Assembly (NCBI GenBank): GCA_965178125.1
Contig: OZ237751.1
Location: 310,001 to 374,000, forward strand
Source of the DNA: Bilabrum cf. latius
Taxonomy: Eukaryota > Bigyra: Bicosoecida > Bigyra > Bicosoecida
Reading direction: 5' to 3'
DNA length: 64,000 nt
Part shown: positions 48,473-59,484 of the stretch, piece by piece
How the letters are laid out: each line of letters opens with the position of its first letter
How positions within the stretch are numbered: position 1 is the first letter of the stretch
Notes under the pieces: generated by a model
What the model saw: the letters and a program-made list of their open reading frames with translations, nothing else
What the model was told of the DNA's origin: nothing
Database searches by the model: none
Made by a program: the position numbers and the translations under genes

Positions 48473-51400
48473 TCAACAAGGGTCCAGCGACACCTCCGTG
48501 TCGGAGTAGCACCGAATCGTAAACCGCCCCTCCCACGGGTCGAACGTGGAAGCGACCAGCACGTACGAGCCCGGCCCCAGCCTCACCGGCTTGCTCACAA
48601 CCCCGTGAGGAGTCGCGATGTACACCCCATCGCTGGACGTGGACTCCGCCGACCGAATCACGAGCGTGCCTCTCGGCAGGTCCACGGACCCCGCCGCCCT
48701 ACCCCCGGGTCCAGCCTGGGACGGGGCGAGCATCTGCTCGGGGGCCTTGTACACGGACACGTTGATGGCTGGCCAGATCGACGAGGAGCCCGCCCCTGTG
48801 CTGCTCCTGCTCGAAGCCATCGAGGAGCTTCCCTTGTCTGGCCTCGTCAGCAGCTTGGCCCACACCAGGGCACCACCCTGGGGAACAGATGGGGGAACAG
48901 TGAGCAGGAACCGGGGGTTCCTCTCATACTTGCCGTGGTTGGCGCATCCCGCCGCGGTACCGTCAGACATTCTCCAGATGCCCGGCTTGATTATCTTCGT
49001 CTTCATTCCTGTGCCCTCCGGTGGCAGGGCCGCGAGTGCCAGCTCGCCCGCGCTCGCCGATGCAGCCGCCTGCAGGTCCATGGGGCACACTTGCCCCGGC
49101 TTGAACGTCGACGCAAGCACCGTGTAGGCCCCCGGCAAGAGTCCCCTCACGAGAGCGTACGTGAAGCACGGACGGTACGGACCGCTGTCGCAAACCCTTT
49201 CCGCATCCGTCAGCTGGTGGCCAGACATGACCCGCCTGCCCCCGTTGGCTAGCAGCCGCACCTGCGCCGAGACGTCCTTGGAGTAGGTCAGCCGCAGCAT
49301 CAGGTCGCACTTCCCTCGCACGCGCAGAGCGAATTGGGGATTGTCCAAAAACCCCGCGTAGGTTGAGTTACCGCCGGCCGTGGTCACGGTCCACTCACTT
49401 CGCAAAGAACGGAACAACGGGAAGCTGTCGAGCACGGGGTCCAGGGACACTGGGTTGGAGCAGAACGCCATGAGGCTATAGGCCACGTCCCTCATTCGCC
49501 TGTACTGGGAGACAACAAGGGTGAAGAGATGGTCACCGGGGGGCACCTGCATCTTGGTGAGCACGTATGGCGAGTCGTAGTACGTCCCCCGGATCAAAGA
49601 GTGCGTGCTTAGAAACACGCGCTCCCCGGCGCGAACCCCGCCCCCGTCACCTCCGAAATCAGCGTCACCGTCTGCCGACTCCTCCACCACGGAGGCTCCT
49701 TGCTTGCCGTGCGCCGCTCCGAATGCCTTGAGCGTGGAGTGCCCCCGGCCTCCAGAGGATCTCTCCACGCTCCGGCTCTCGATGGACGACGGCTTGCCGT
49801 ACACGTGCAGCGCCATGCAGTCCTTCTCCCCGGGGTCAGGCGCTGCAGCTCGACCCCCGGCCGTCGGGTCCGCCGCCCCCGAGCCTGTGGCAGGCCTACT
49901 GCCTCTATGCCCGGCACCGCCGCCGCCCAAACCATCATCCTCATCTTCCTCCTCATCGTCCACCTCCATCGTGGTCACGTGCCTGATCATGAGCAGCCAC
50001 AGGATTGCAGAGGAAGCCTTGCCGCTCGATCCACCCGCGATGGCCCCAGGCACGCGGACACCCAGCCGAAACTGCGGGTTCTGGCCCACCTGATACTGGT
50101 CGATCCGCGGTCCGGGAGCAGCGATGGGCCATGCCCCATGCCTCACCGCTCGATGGCCGAGTAGTGAGGGGTTCCAAGACAGGTAGATGGAGGGGAAATG
50201 CTGCAGCATGCTTTCCCAGTCGATCCAGAAGATTCCATTGTCGAACTGCATGGCCTGCAGCTGGTCGTAGTGCAGCGCCGCCTTGAGGGCAGGGGTCCAG
50301 TGCGACCTGTCACCGTCAGAGTATTTACCCTTCCACCGTTTCCTGCCCCATGGGTTCTTCATCTTGACCATGCGGTAGGTTCTCCCGTCTGCCTTTACCT
50401 CCCTCGTCTCTAGCACGGCATAGGCGTGTGTCTCCACCAGGCCCCAGCGCTCCTCCTCTTCCTTCGACAGCTTGGGCGTGGAGGCCGTGCACAGGCAATC
50501 GCCCACCTCCATGCCGCCAGAGATGCGCTGCCACTGTCTGTCCGGGTTGAAGTCAGATTCAGTGGCGCGAAGAAACTCCGGGATCCACCCGGTGAGCGCA
50601 TAGAGGTCCTTGCAGGAGTTGCTTCCCGGGAAGGCGTAGGACCCGCACAGCTTAAGGAAGGCCTTCTCGATGATGCTCACCCAAAGCTCGCTCAAGTTGT
50701 TGGAACGGGCGCACAGCAGCTTACCGCTCTTGCCCATGGGCAGGCGGTCATCCACAGTGATCCTGCGCGGCACCCCATTGACGTGCAGCCTGACCACGTA
50801 CTTGCCGCTGGGGTTGAACAGCGGGTTGCCGCCACGGTCCTGAGGGTATACTATGCTGGTGACCAGCTTTCGCTCGAACCTGCGCTCGTACTGGGCAGCG
50901 ACGCACAACGAAGAGACGAAGCTGCAGTCACCGACGAGGTCCTGTTGGATGGTGAACGGCGACACCTGCTCGATCATCTTGGGCGTGCCTCGCAGGAAGG
51001 CAGTCGGGCGCTCCCAGCCCCTCAGGCTCGACCTCTGCTTGGAGCTCAGGTCAAGCAGGCCGTCGGGGTCCTCAAAGGGCCCCTAGAAGGAAAATTGTTC
51101 CCTGCGGACGGAGTCCTCGTCCCAAAGCGGGTAGCTCTTCCCGTTGATGGTGGCGATTCGCACGAGCGCGAGCTCACCGGGGGATAACCCCGCGGTCGCC
51201 TGTCCCCCTAGCGGGGTCAGCCCCCCGTTCCCCGGACTCGCGCCACCCGCCGCCACACCGCCCGCAGGGGCATGACCGCTGCAGCCCCCCTTTGACTCTT
51301 CCGCATCGCCCGCATGCAGCCCGAAGGGGGTCGTCAGCACCAGCTGGCCCCCGTCCCAGCCCCCGCCCGCCCCCTTCCTGCCAGTCGCTGCACCCGCCCT

Positions 51401-52020
51401 AGGCCCCGCTTGTGCCCCCGCTCCCGCTCCAGGCATCGCACCTGCACCCGACCCGCCCGCCCCGATGGAGGCCGCTGAGGGCTTGTACGTCTATCCCGGG
51501 GCCAGGGGCATCCTCCGGAGCATGGCGTCGGTGAGCTCCTCGCCGGCCCCGTGGGTGGCCGACCAGGCCTCCAGCTCGCGGACCCTGGCGGAGCACTGCT
51601 CGTACCTCCGCTGGCACTTTTTCAGGGCAGGGCTGTCCCTCTGACCAATGGAGAAAAATGCGTCAATGGCGGCGCGGTAGTGCTCGAGCGCCTGCTTGTA
51701 CACTGGCAGGGCGGACGACTTGCGGCCGAGCTCGTCCTCGCACATGGCCATCTCCAAAGAGAAGTCGCCCGACATTGCCTCCCGGTCGTGTGTGCCTAAC
51801 TATATAGCGCGCTCCTTGCTGTCGCGAATGTGATCTACGATTACTTTCAGTCGGGATAGGTACTCGTCCGCTCGTTTCTGCATGGCTGCCGAGCGATGCG
51901 GGTCCCTATCCCTCCGAATGGCGCACAGCAAGCTATCGATCCCATCTACATATAGTGCCTTTGCGGTTATGTATGCTTGGGCGGTGTCTGCAGCGATGGC
52001 CTGCGAAGATCTGGCATGCG
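48473..52020 (-). CDS. MIT-domain calpain-like cysteine protease (calpain-7/PalB type), 5' end unresolved
   Basis: About 1,180 residues are visible, ending in TGA 48475-48473. In order: an MIT-type helical domain (ALYVDGIDSLLCAIRRDRD, KRADEYLSRLK); a second MIT-like helix (YKQALEHYRAAIDAFFSIG); a Gly/Ala-rich linker; a calpain catalytic domain with GDCSFVSSL (Cys), VETHAYAVL (His) and KMKNPWGRKRWKG (Asn), all present; then C2-like calpain domain III modules, for example GSYVLVASTFDPWEGRFTI. TAG codons at 51800, 51491 and 51083 are read as glutamine. MIT-calpains act with ESCRT-III proteins, so a role in endosomal or pH signalling is plausible. The first exon is not resolved: the frame meets TAA at 52118-52120 with no ATG before the MIT domain. 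CTTCGTTCCACCAG ending at 52021 is a likely acceptor, and ATG 52133-52131 is a possible but phase-mismatched first exon. Confidence 0.85.
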
Positions 52021-52452
52021 CTGGTGGAACGAAGCAGCCGGTATGGTCATCTCCGATTCTTACCCCCAGACGGGACCAGAGGTGGATATCCAGGCCGTTA
52101 TACTCCGCCTTGTAAGCTTAAAACAACTCATGAAGAACAAGAAAAACCAAAAAGTGCTGTAGCAAGTGTTGTGGCTTGGTACGCATTGGGACACGAACCA
52201 TCCATGTCGCAAGCCTCAGTCGATCCTGCTACGCGAGTGCAATAACAGGTCCACAGCATCTCACACGCTAAATAAGTCGCTTGCAGTGGTCGTATATCCC
52301 AGCCATTTCGGCTGGACCGTGTGCTTGCCGGCTCCGAAACCGTCGCGTTTCTGCGATCCGGAGCAATCCAGTTCCGCATTCTCCGATGCGCGGCGCCAAG
52401 CACCAACGGACGGCAACCAGTTTGACTCCACACAAGGCCAGAACGCCTCACT
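52021..52452. promoter_or_regulatory. Divergent region between calpain and condensin genes
   Basis: About 430 bases that must hold the calpain first exon (minus strand) and the 5' flanks of both genes. AT-rich patches are present; no defined motif is recognised. Confidence 0.4.
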
Positions 52453-55400
52453 ATGGCATCCGTGGGTGCAGTTTTGGACGAATGCTAGCGATCTAGTACA
52501 GGAAGACGGGGTAGAACAGCCAAGTCTCTCGCCAAGTTGCTGGAAGCCAAGCCAGAGCAGGTTCAAGAGGACCTCCTCGCAACAGTGCGGCGCTGTTTGG
52601 TGGTCTCCAAGCGGGAGCCTGCTGTGGAACGCGTTATCAGTGGTATTGTTGCCTTTGCCGTGTAGAAGGGCCAGCAGCCGTTCCTGGATGCCCTTTTCGA
52701 GGTGAGTGTGCAGGCCCGCGAAGCGCACCAAACAGCTCGAGTCACGCTGAGCAAAAATGAGGCGTAGCTGAAATAAAATAAAACTCGGATTTGAAATTAA
52801 TATACATTCGCAGCACCTAATACAGTACTCGACGGCCAAAGACAAGGGCGTCCGCTTGAAGTGCTGCTCGATGCTCAGGCAAGCTCTCGCTGGCATGGCG
52901 GACGACGCAGAGATGAGCGACGACACCTGGTAGCAGCTGCTTGACGCTCTTATGGCACGATCTAAGGACAAGAATCCCGCGGTGCGGGCAGAAGCAGCTG
53001 CTGCTCTTGACCGCCTTCAAACAGGGGAGGACGACTGCCCCGCCATGGCGCGGCTGCTCGAAATGATGCAAGCGGACACATCTGCGTGAGCGCTCTCGCA
53101 TCAATAGCAACGAATTCGAATCCCCAAGCCGGTCTACCTCTCTCTCTCCGCATCATATTTTATTCTCTCTCCGCAGGGACGCCCGCAAGGCCGCCACGGG
53201 TACCATCCAGGTCACCCACGGCACGCTCGAGCCATTGCTCCGCAGGGCAAGAGACGAGAGCGAAGCCGTCCGCGCAGTGGCCGTGGGCGTGCTCGGCTCC
53301 AAGGCCGCCCCCTCTGCGATCGACCAGACGGACCGCACCAGGATGCTACTCGACACCCTCGCGGACCCAGCCCCCTCGGTGCGGTCCGCTGGCAGGGCGC
53401 TGGCACTCCGGTGGCTGGCGGCGTGCGACCACAGCCTGGCCAAACTCGCGGCCCTGGCGGGGGACGTCACGGACCCGGAGTCGGAAAGGGCGGCCAGCTT
53501 CGCGGTGGCCGCATGCATGGAGGCGGCGGCCAGGGGGTCTCCACCAGCCGAGGCCAAGGCAGCCAGGGTGAGTTCCGCAGGCGCGGCGCCGATCCGGTCC
53601 ATCTGGAAGCAGGCTAAGGCGGCCATCAAGGCGTACCGCCCTCCCGCCGTGGGACCCTCGAGCGGCGCAGGCGGAGACGATGGCGGAGACGCATCCCCGC
53701 TGGTGGTGCAGCCGACCGACGCGATCGTGTGGAGGGTGCGCTGCGACTGGCTGGCGGGCCGGGGAGGGCGTGCGCGGGACGATCTGGAGTCGTGCCTGCC
53801 CACTTTGACCACCCTCGCGCTGGCCATCAAGCAGACCGTGGACGCGGGGGCGGAGATGGCGACCGCGACCGCGGTCGGCGCCACGGAGGAGGATGAGCAG
53901 GGGGATGATGGCCTCGGCGACTTTGCCCAGGAGATGCCGAGGGAGTGCTCGTTCGTGCTGCGGCAGCTACTAGCACTGTGCGCGCACGCCGACTGGGGCG
54001 ATGAGGCTGGCCGCAGCAGGGTGGAGCAGGTGCTCGTCGACTCTGTGCTCGCCCGCCCGGGGGTACCGGACGGTGCTCTCTTCGGCGTGACGGGGGCGCT
54101 GCTGCTGTCGATGGGCAGCGACCACGAGAAGCACGCGAGTCGGGTGCTGCAGGTGGCCGAAGAGCTGCACGACGCGGCCCGCGCCGAGCTGAGGATGGCT
54201 GGAGGGGCCGCGGGGGCGCCCGAGGACGTTTCCGAGAACTGCGCGCTGGCCGTCCTGCGCGCTCTCAGGATCGTCTCCGCCCTGCTAGGGGGCACCCAGG
54301 CCGGAATCGACTCCATCTCGAGCGCACTCGGCAAGGCCATGCAGGAGATCGTGTGCCCCGCCGTGGCGAGTCCGTACCCCGCTGTGCGCGGTGCGGCGGT
54401 GCGATGCCTCGCCGCGGATGCGGTGCTGCGTCTCGGCGCGTGCTCCTGGCCGGCGGGGGGTCTGCCAGCCGATTCGAGCGCGGGCGCCGCGTGGGCGGAC
54501 CAGGACCAGGCTGCGGCATCCTCTTGCTCGTCAGGACCCGACGGCTCCCTCACCCAGGCACAGCAGGCCGCGCTGGAGGCTGCCGCCACTGCCCTCGAGG
54601 TATCCTGCCGGGGCATCGCGAGGGAGGAGGACGAGTGCCGGCTGGAGGCCGCGAGGGGCGCCCTCGACATCGTGTGCGCGCTCCCGCTGTAGCTGCCGCT
54701 GGCCAGCGGACCTCGAGCTGGCGCGGGCGTTCGGGCGGCTCAAGGGCTCGGGAGCAGGTGCGCCACCGCGGGCCGGAGGGCAGTGACGGCGCTGATCCGC
54801 GTGGTGCTGGAGCACGTCAGCCGGCCGGCGCATCTAAGGGCGCAGCGTGCCGGGGAGGACGGGGCGTGGAGGGTGCGCCTGCGCGCCAGCATCGCAGAGG
54901 GTCTGTCTCGGGCTGTGCTGTCGGGCAGGCTGTCTGCATCGCTTGACGACTAGGCTGCTGGGGCTGGGGAGCAGCAGGAAAAGAAGCAGGACCAGACGAT
55001 GGGTCTGGACGCTAGGGCGGTGCGCGCACTCCTGCGGCTCTACTGCCAAGACGACTCGATCGGGGCAGAGGCAGCGGCCGACGCGTGCTCCGAGCAGGCC
55101 GCCACTGCCTTCGACACGATCGAGGACCCAGACGAGGCCGCTGAGGTGGCTACCGAAGGCGCCAGAGACGCTGAGCTGTGTCTCGCGGCCGATGCTAGGA
55201 TGAGGCAGGTGGTCGGGTCCTCTTTGCCCACCATCGCGGAGATGGGGCCGAGATGCAGGGCCGTGGTGGCCAAAGGCGCATCGGAGGCTCTCCGCTGGAT
55301 CATGGACGCGAGCCGCAGGGATGCCGCGTGCCTGCTGGCGGCTGAGGAGCTCGGCGGTGCTGACCCAGGGCAGCTGTCCAAGTCGAGGACCACAAAGGTG

Positions 55401-56741
55401 GAGGTGGCCGCGCGGTCGGCGGACCCCGGCGACAGGGAGGTGGCGCTCGCCGAGACCGCCATGAGCCTCGTGGCCTTCCTCGCCAGCGCGGGAGACAAGG
55501 GCGAGGAGAAGGGCAACGGCAAGGGCGCTGTCGAGCCGCCCCAGCTGCCTGCTGGAGCATCCGGCTCGGCGGACACGGCGCTCCCGCTCCCCAGCATCGG
55601 CACATACGGTACTACCGCGGGCACGCCGGCAGAGCAGGTAGCTGCCTCGCTGCTGGTAGAGGCCCTGGCAGACCCGAAGGGACCCTTCGCCGTGCCCATC
55701 GCGAGGAGCCTGGCGAAGCTGCATGCTAGCACGCCCTCCGATGCCGCCGTGGTGGTCGGTCCGCTCGCGCTGCTGGCCAATGAGGCCCTCGAGTCCTGCG
55801 AGAGAGCCGCCGCTGCCTCGCTGACCAAGTTCAGGAATGGCGCTCTGGCCGTCGCATCGGCTGCTGCCGGGGGAGCTGGCGGTGAAGACGCTGAGAAATC
55901 CAAGAAAGCCAAGGGTAAGGGCAGGGGGCGCGGTCGGAAAGCAGCTGCCTCTGCATCGGATGCCGCCTCTGCTTGCGAGGAGCTGGAGGCGGACGAGGAT
56001 GTGTGCGAGGCAACCGAGCTGCTGCGCGGGCGCGTGGCTGCTCGTACCGAGGAGATCCGTGGGGTGGGCAAAGTGGCAGCGGGGCTGGTGCTGGGAACCA
56101 TCGACGAGGCCGAGGTGATGGGCACAGACATGGGCGACGTGCATGAGGTAGAGGAGGAGGAGGAGGATGAGTCTGCAGGGCAGGCCTCGGTCTTCGGAGA
56201 CTCGGCTGGATCTGCGGCAGCTGCTACCGATGGGGCCGGCCTTGACGAGAGCCAGTGGGAGATCGAAGGCGTGGAGGAGGACGACGAAGAATAGGCTTCC
56301 GAAGGACATGGGGAGAGCGGCGGCCGCAGGTCGATGATGTCTTTGTCACCGGACGGTCTGGAGGGCCTCGCGGATGAAGCGGCGAGGAGCAGGCGCAGCC
56401 GGGGAAGCGGCAGTCGGGGGAGCAGCCGCCGGGGCACCATCCGAGGCTCTGCTGCGGGATCCGACCTCAGGAGTGCCATGGAGGCGGCAGTGGAGGACGT
56501 CCGGTCTGAGGTAGCCGGCGACGAGGACACCGAGGATGAAGTCGAGGAGGAGGAGGAGGAGGAGGAGGAGGAGGACGCCAAGGCTGGCCGGGGACGGGGT
56601 CGGCGGGGTGCATCGAGGACAAAGTCAAGTCGCGGCCGCGCTGCTCTCGAGAGCGTGGATGCAGAGGAAAACACGCGAGGCGGAAGGAGGACCAGGCGGA
56701 GGCGCGGCGTGGTCGCGGCTGCCGACGAGGATGAGGAGTGA
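52453..56741 (+). CDS. NCAPG: Condensin complex subunit 3 (CAP-G type), about 1,361 residues
   Basis: HEAT-repeat subunit of condensin, acting in mitotic chromosome compaction. Exons 52453-52701, 52814-53085 and 53177-56741; introns of 112 and 91 bases have GTGAG donors and CGCAG acceptors. The spliced N-terminal part matches CAP-G in layout: EPAVERVISGIVAFAVQKGQ, then FLDALFE-HLIQYSTAKDKG across intron 1, then LLDALMARSKDKNPAVRAEA and SADARKAATGTI across intron 2. HEAT-like helical pairs continue to about 55850. A long acidic and Arg-rich tail follows. TAG is read as glutamine in exon 1 (two codons), before LLDALM, at 54690, at 54951 and at 56292. The stop is TGA 56739-56741. The CAP-G call rests on the order of the N-terminal HEAT motifs; the divergent C-terminal half alone would not identify it. 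Confidence 0.78.
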
Positions 56742-56842
56742 GGCACTGGCGATGCTACCTCAAGCACTCCCCTAATTTGTATCAGCCGCATGGCTGCAAT
56801 GCTTGCTGTAGTCCACATCCTATCTCGTTTTCACAAGAAGCA

Positions 56843-58567
56843 TTAGTTTCCCCTCAACCTCTGAATATGCTGCACAACACCCCCGTTCTGTTGCGATACT
56901 TCAGCTTGCGCCAGCCGGCCCACAGGTTGCGTGCTCTGGTCGAGCTGGAGATCCACCGTCACATCGCCCTGCGGGGATCGCTGCAAGGCAATCTTGACAA
57001 CCGCGCCCGCACTTCCCATGGGCGCGTCCAGAACTTCTTCCAGCGCGTGCTGGATGAAGAGGTCGCTCCGGTTGCTGAACTGCAGTGTGTAGTGCACGTG
57101 GGCCGCGCCGCGCAGCAGCAGGGTAGAATTCCGCAGTGTGTCGGTCAGGTCAAGGACAATCGTGTTGTTGGCAGCAGTAATGTCTCCAGCTTTCACTGTC
57201 CTTCTGATCTTGAGCCTCGTGGTGCTTGGAGTCACCAGCATGCCCTGGTACTCTGGCTGCACGATGTTGTCGGCAACTACCGTGTCGATGACCTTGCCTG
57301 CATCCACGAAAAACCTGCCACTCTCCGAGTCGCCGCTCTCCCACGGGTACACGAACGGAAAATCATCGTACACATGCCCGAACGCGACGTTGCCCGTCAC
57401 CTGCAGGCCGGTCAGCTCGGTGTTGGGCCCGTGCGGCACGAGCACCACCCCACCCATGCCCGGGCTAGCCACACCCCTTCCGAGCAGAAACAGAGAACCC
57501 GTCACCAGGTCATACGCCGGTTGATCGATCACGATGGGACACCCGTCCATGTAGCAGTTCTGGATGCGCACCCCCTTGACCTGGACACCCCCAGGGACGA
57601 TTGTGCCATTTCCCCAGTTGGGCCCGTCAGTGGGCACAGGCCCCGCGCAGCCCGAAGACACCCAAATGCCTCCGAGGGGGTACTCCGAGGGGGTCTCAGT
57701 GTACACGTGCAGGTTACGAATCACAGTGGCAGATCCATTCACCGTGACACCGTGCCGGGTGCAGAAGACGACCACGTCGTCGATCGAGTGGTCGTTGCCG
57801 TCAAACCAGATGGCCGCACCCGTCTTGGCCTCTTCATCGTGACACAGGGACCTGTCGCTGAACTCCTTAAACCAGGATTGCGTGATGAATACTTCGTTGT
57901 TCTGCCCCCTAGTCCATAGGCCCCTCTATCGGTACCCTGTGAAGAGCACCTGGAAGACACGGATTTCTTCAACCGCGATTAGGAGCAGGCAGCCCGCCGC
58001 CGCGTGGGCTCCGTCTATTTCCATGTCCTAGAAGGTCAGATAACGGTACCGGATGTCATGTGCCGAATCAATCGGAAGGCCGTCCACTTGTACGACGAAC
58101 GAGTCCGCTGGAAACGTTGATGGATCCGCGTGGATTGCCCCGTTGGTCAGCACTACGTTGCCGCCACCCCCCTTTGGAAAATGCAAGGGCTGGCCGACTA
58201 GGTAATGCGCGCCACAAAAGTCAAATACAAGCCCACCGAGGTCCGGCTCTGAGAAACCCTGCGGGATCGTGCTATTATCCAGTGTCCGGTTGGCAAGCTC
58301 GGCTCGAGCCCAAGAAAGCTCCAACACCCTCTGAATTTGAGAACCAACATCGGTACGCCCCGTAGTGTCCGAAACAAAATCACACACGTACACGGTTCCA
58401 TTATAATTAGCATCGGAAAAGTCTCTGGATAGAGCTGCAGCAGCCGAGTTGCTCTTTCGCCTCTCCTATTGCCTGGCTACCCAGCTCGGTACATTTGGAG
58501 GAAGCCACTGCGAATGAACGACCGAAAATGTCACTGCTAGAACAGCAATTGGTGTCAGCCCAAACAT
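56843..58567 (-). CDS. Secreted right-handed beta-helix protein, pectate-lyase-3-like (574 residues)
   Basis: ATG 58567-58565 to TAA 56845-56843. A signal peptide is clear (MFGLTPIAVLAVTFSVVHSQ). The domain then starts with VYVCDFVSDTTGRTDVGSQI, the typical first strand of pectate-lyase-3/tailspike-like beta helices, followed by repeated short beta-rich turns (GVTVNGSATVIRNLHV, GGVQVKGVRIQNCYMDG, TGLQVTGNVAFG). In-frame TAG at 58466, 58028 and 57926 are read as glutamine. The catalytic residues of any specific lyase or hydrolase cannot be assigned by eye, so substrate and activity are open; cell-wall or extracellular polysaccharide processing is an inference from the fold. It is convergent with the condensin gene, with only 101 bases between the two stops. 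Confidence 0.72.
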
Positions 58568-59484
58568 GCTTTGAACTGACCTTGTACGACGAAACTTATT
58601 CGGTCGCGTCGCCGAAATACAGAAATACAGAAATACATTGTTCAACAAGTTGGGTAAAGATTCCATAAACACCCAGATGCACCGTCGCCCCCGAGGGGGT
58701 TTGGGTGATCACCTAGATCCAGAGGAGCCCTAAAAACAAAGGACTACAAGACCCCCGACCCTTCCAAAAGGTCTGGTTTAGGAAAAGCGATCGGATCACG
58801 GCAAAATCGAACCTTATCGGCGATCCAGAAGATGATACACTGAGGATACTTGCAGCCTCCTTCAGCCTGTATCTCGATGTATTGCCGTGTATCACCGGTA
58901 TATTATGATACTTAACAGTGAAATTTGTACTCTAGGCAAATGTATTGTTGTGTATCGTGATGTTAATATGTGCAAAATGGATTCTCATCCTCAGCTTGTA
59001 GTGCAAGCTAAAAGCGTCTTGGTCCTTGCTGACCAGTGTACGTTCTACCTACTCTGGAATTACCCTGGCCGTTCGTAATAATTTAGGCGCGAATAGTTGC
59101 GCGTTAATTGCAGAAATAGTCGTTGGTAGAGACTTAGGGGTCCTATACCTAAACAGTACCAAGTCTTTGAAAGTGGCACATCTAAAGGCCCTAGATTGGC
59201 CATACCCTGAATCAACGGTTGGGGTAAACTTTAAGAGGCCCTGAGATAGTATGTTGGTGCGTTCCACCACTTTGGAGTGGTATTTAAGCTGTACGGAGCG
59301 CAAAACATGATGCAGCTCAATGGCATAGTGTTGCTGAACCGGCTGAATATCAGAGGCAAACACCAACTAGAGTGTGCTTAAGTCTCCCTATCCGTATAAA
59401 GGATCCAATCAATGGCCTGTGGCTCATTCTACCTTAATACCAAATATTCTGAATGCATATCAGCTTCTGGGGTGTGCTAGCGGG
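58568..59484. other. Gene-free AT-richer region before the minisatellite
   Basis: Contains the second dispersed-repeat copy. From 58777 to 59484 there are only short open frames on both strands with no recognisable protein similarity. It may be degenerate mobile-element sequence or ordinary intergenic DNA. Confidence 0.5.
58615..58776 (-). repeat. Dispersed repeat, copy 2
   Basis: Inverted relative to the copy at 3311-3466 and roughly 85% identical by eye, including the terminal run of TGTATTTC-type units (read on the minus strand). It lies directly upstream of the beta-helix gene. The flanking sequences of the two copies are unrelated, as expected of independent insertions. Confidence 0.7.

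Noticed and set aside
58887-59366. Short open frames before the minisatellite, considered as a retroelement remnant
   Set aside because: No reverse transcriptase, integrase or other motif could be read in any frame.
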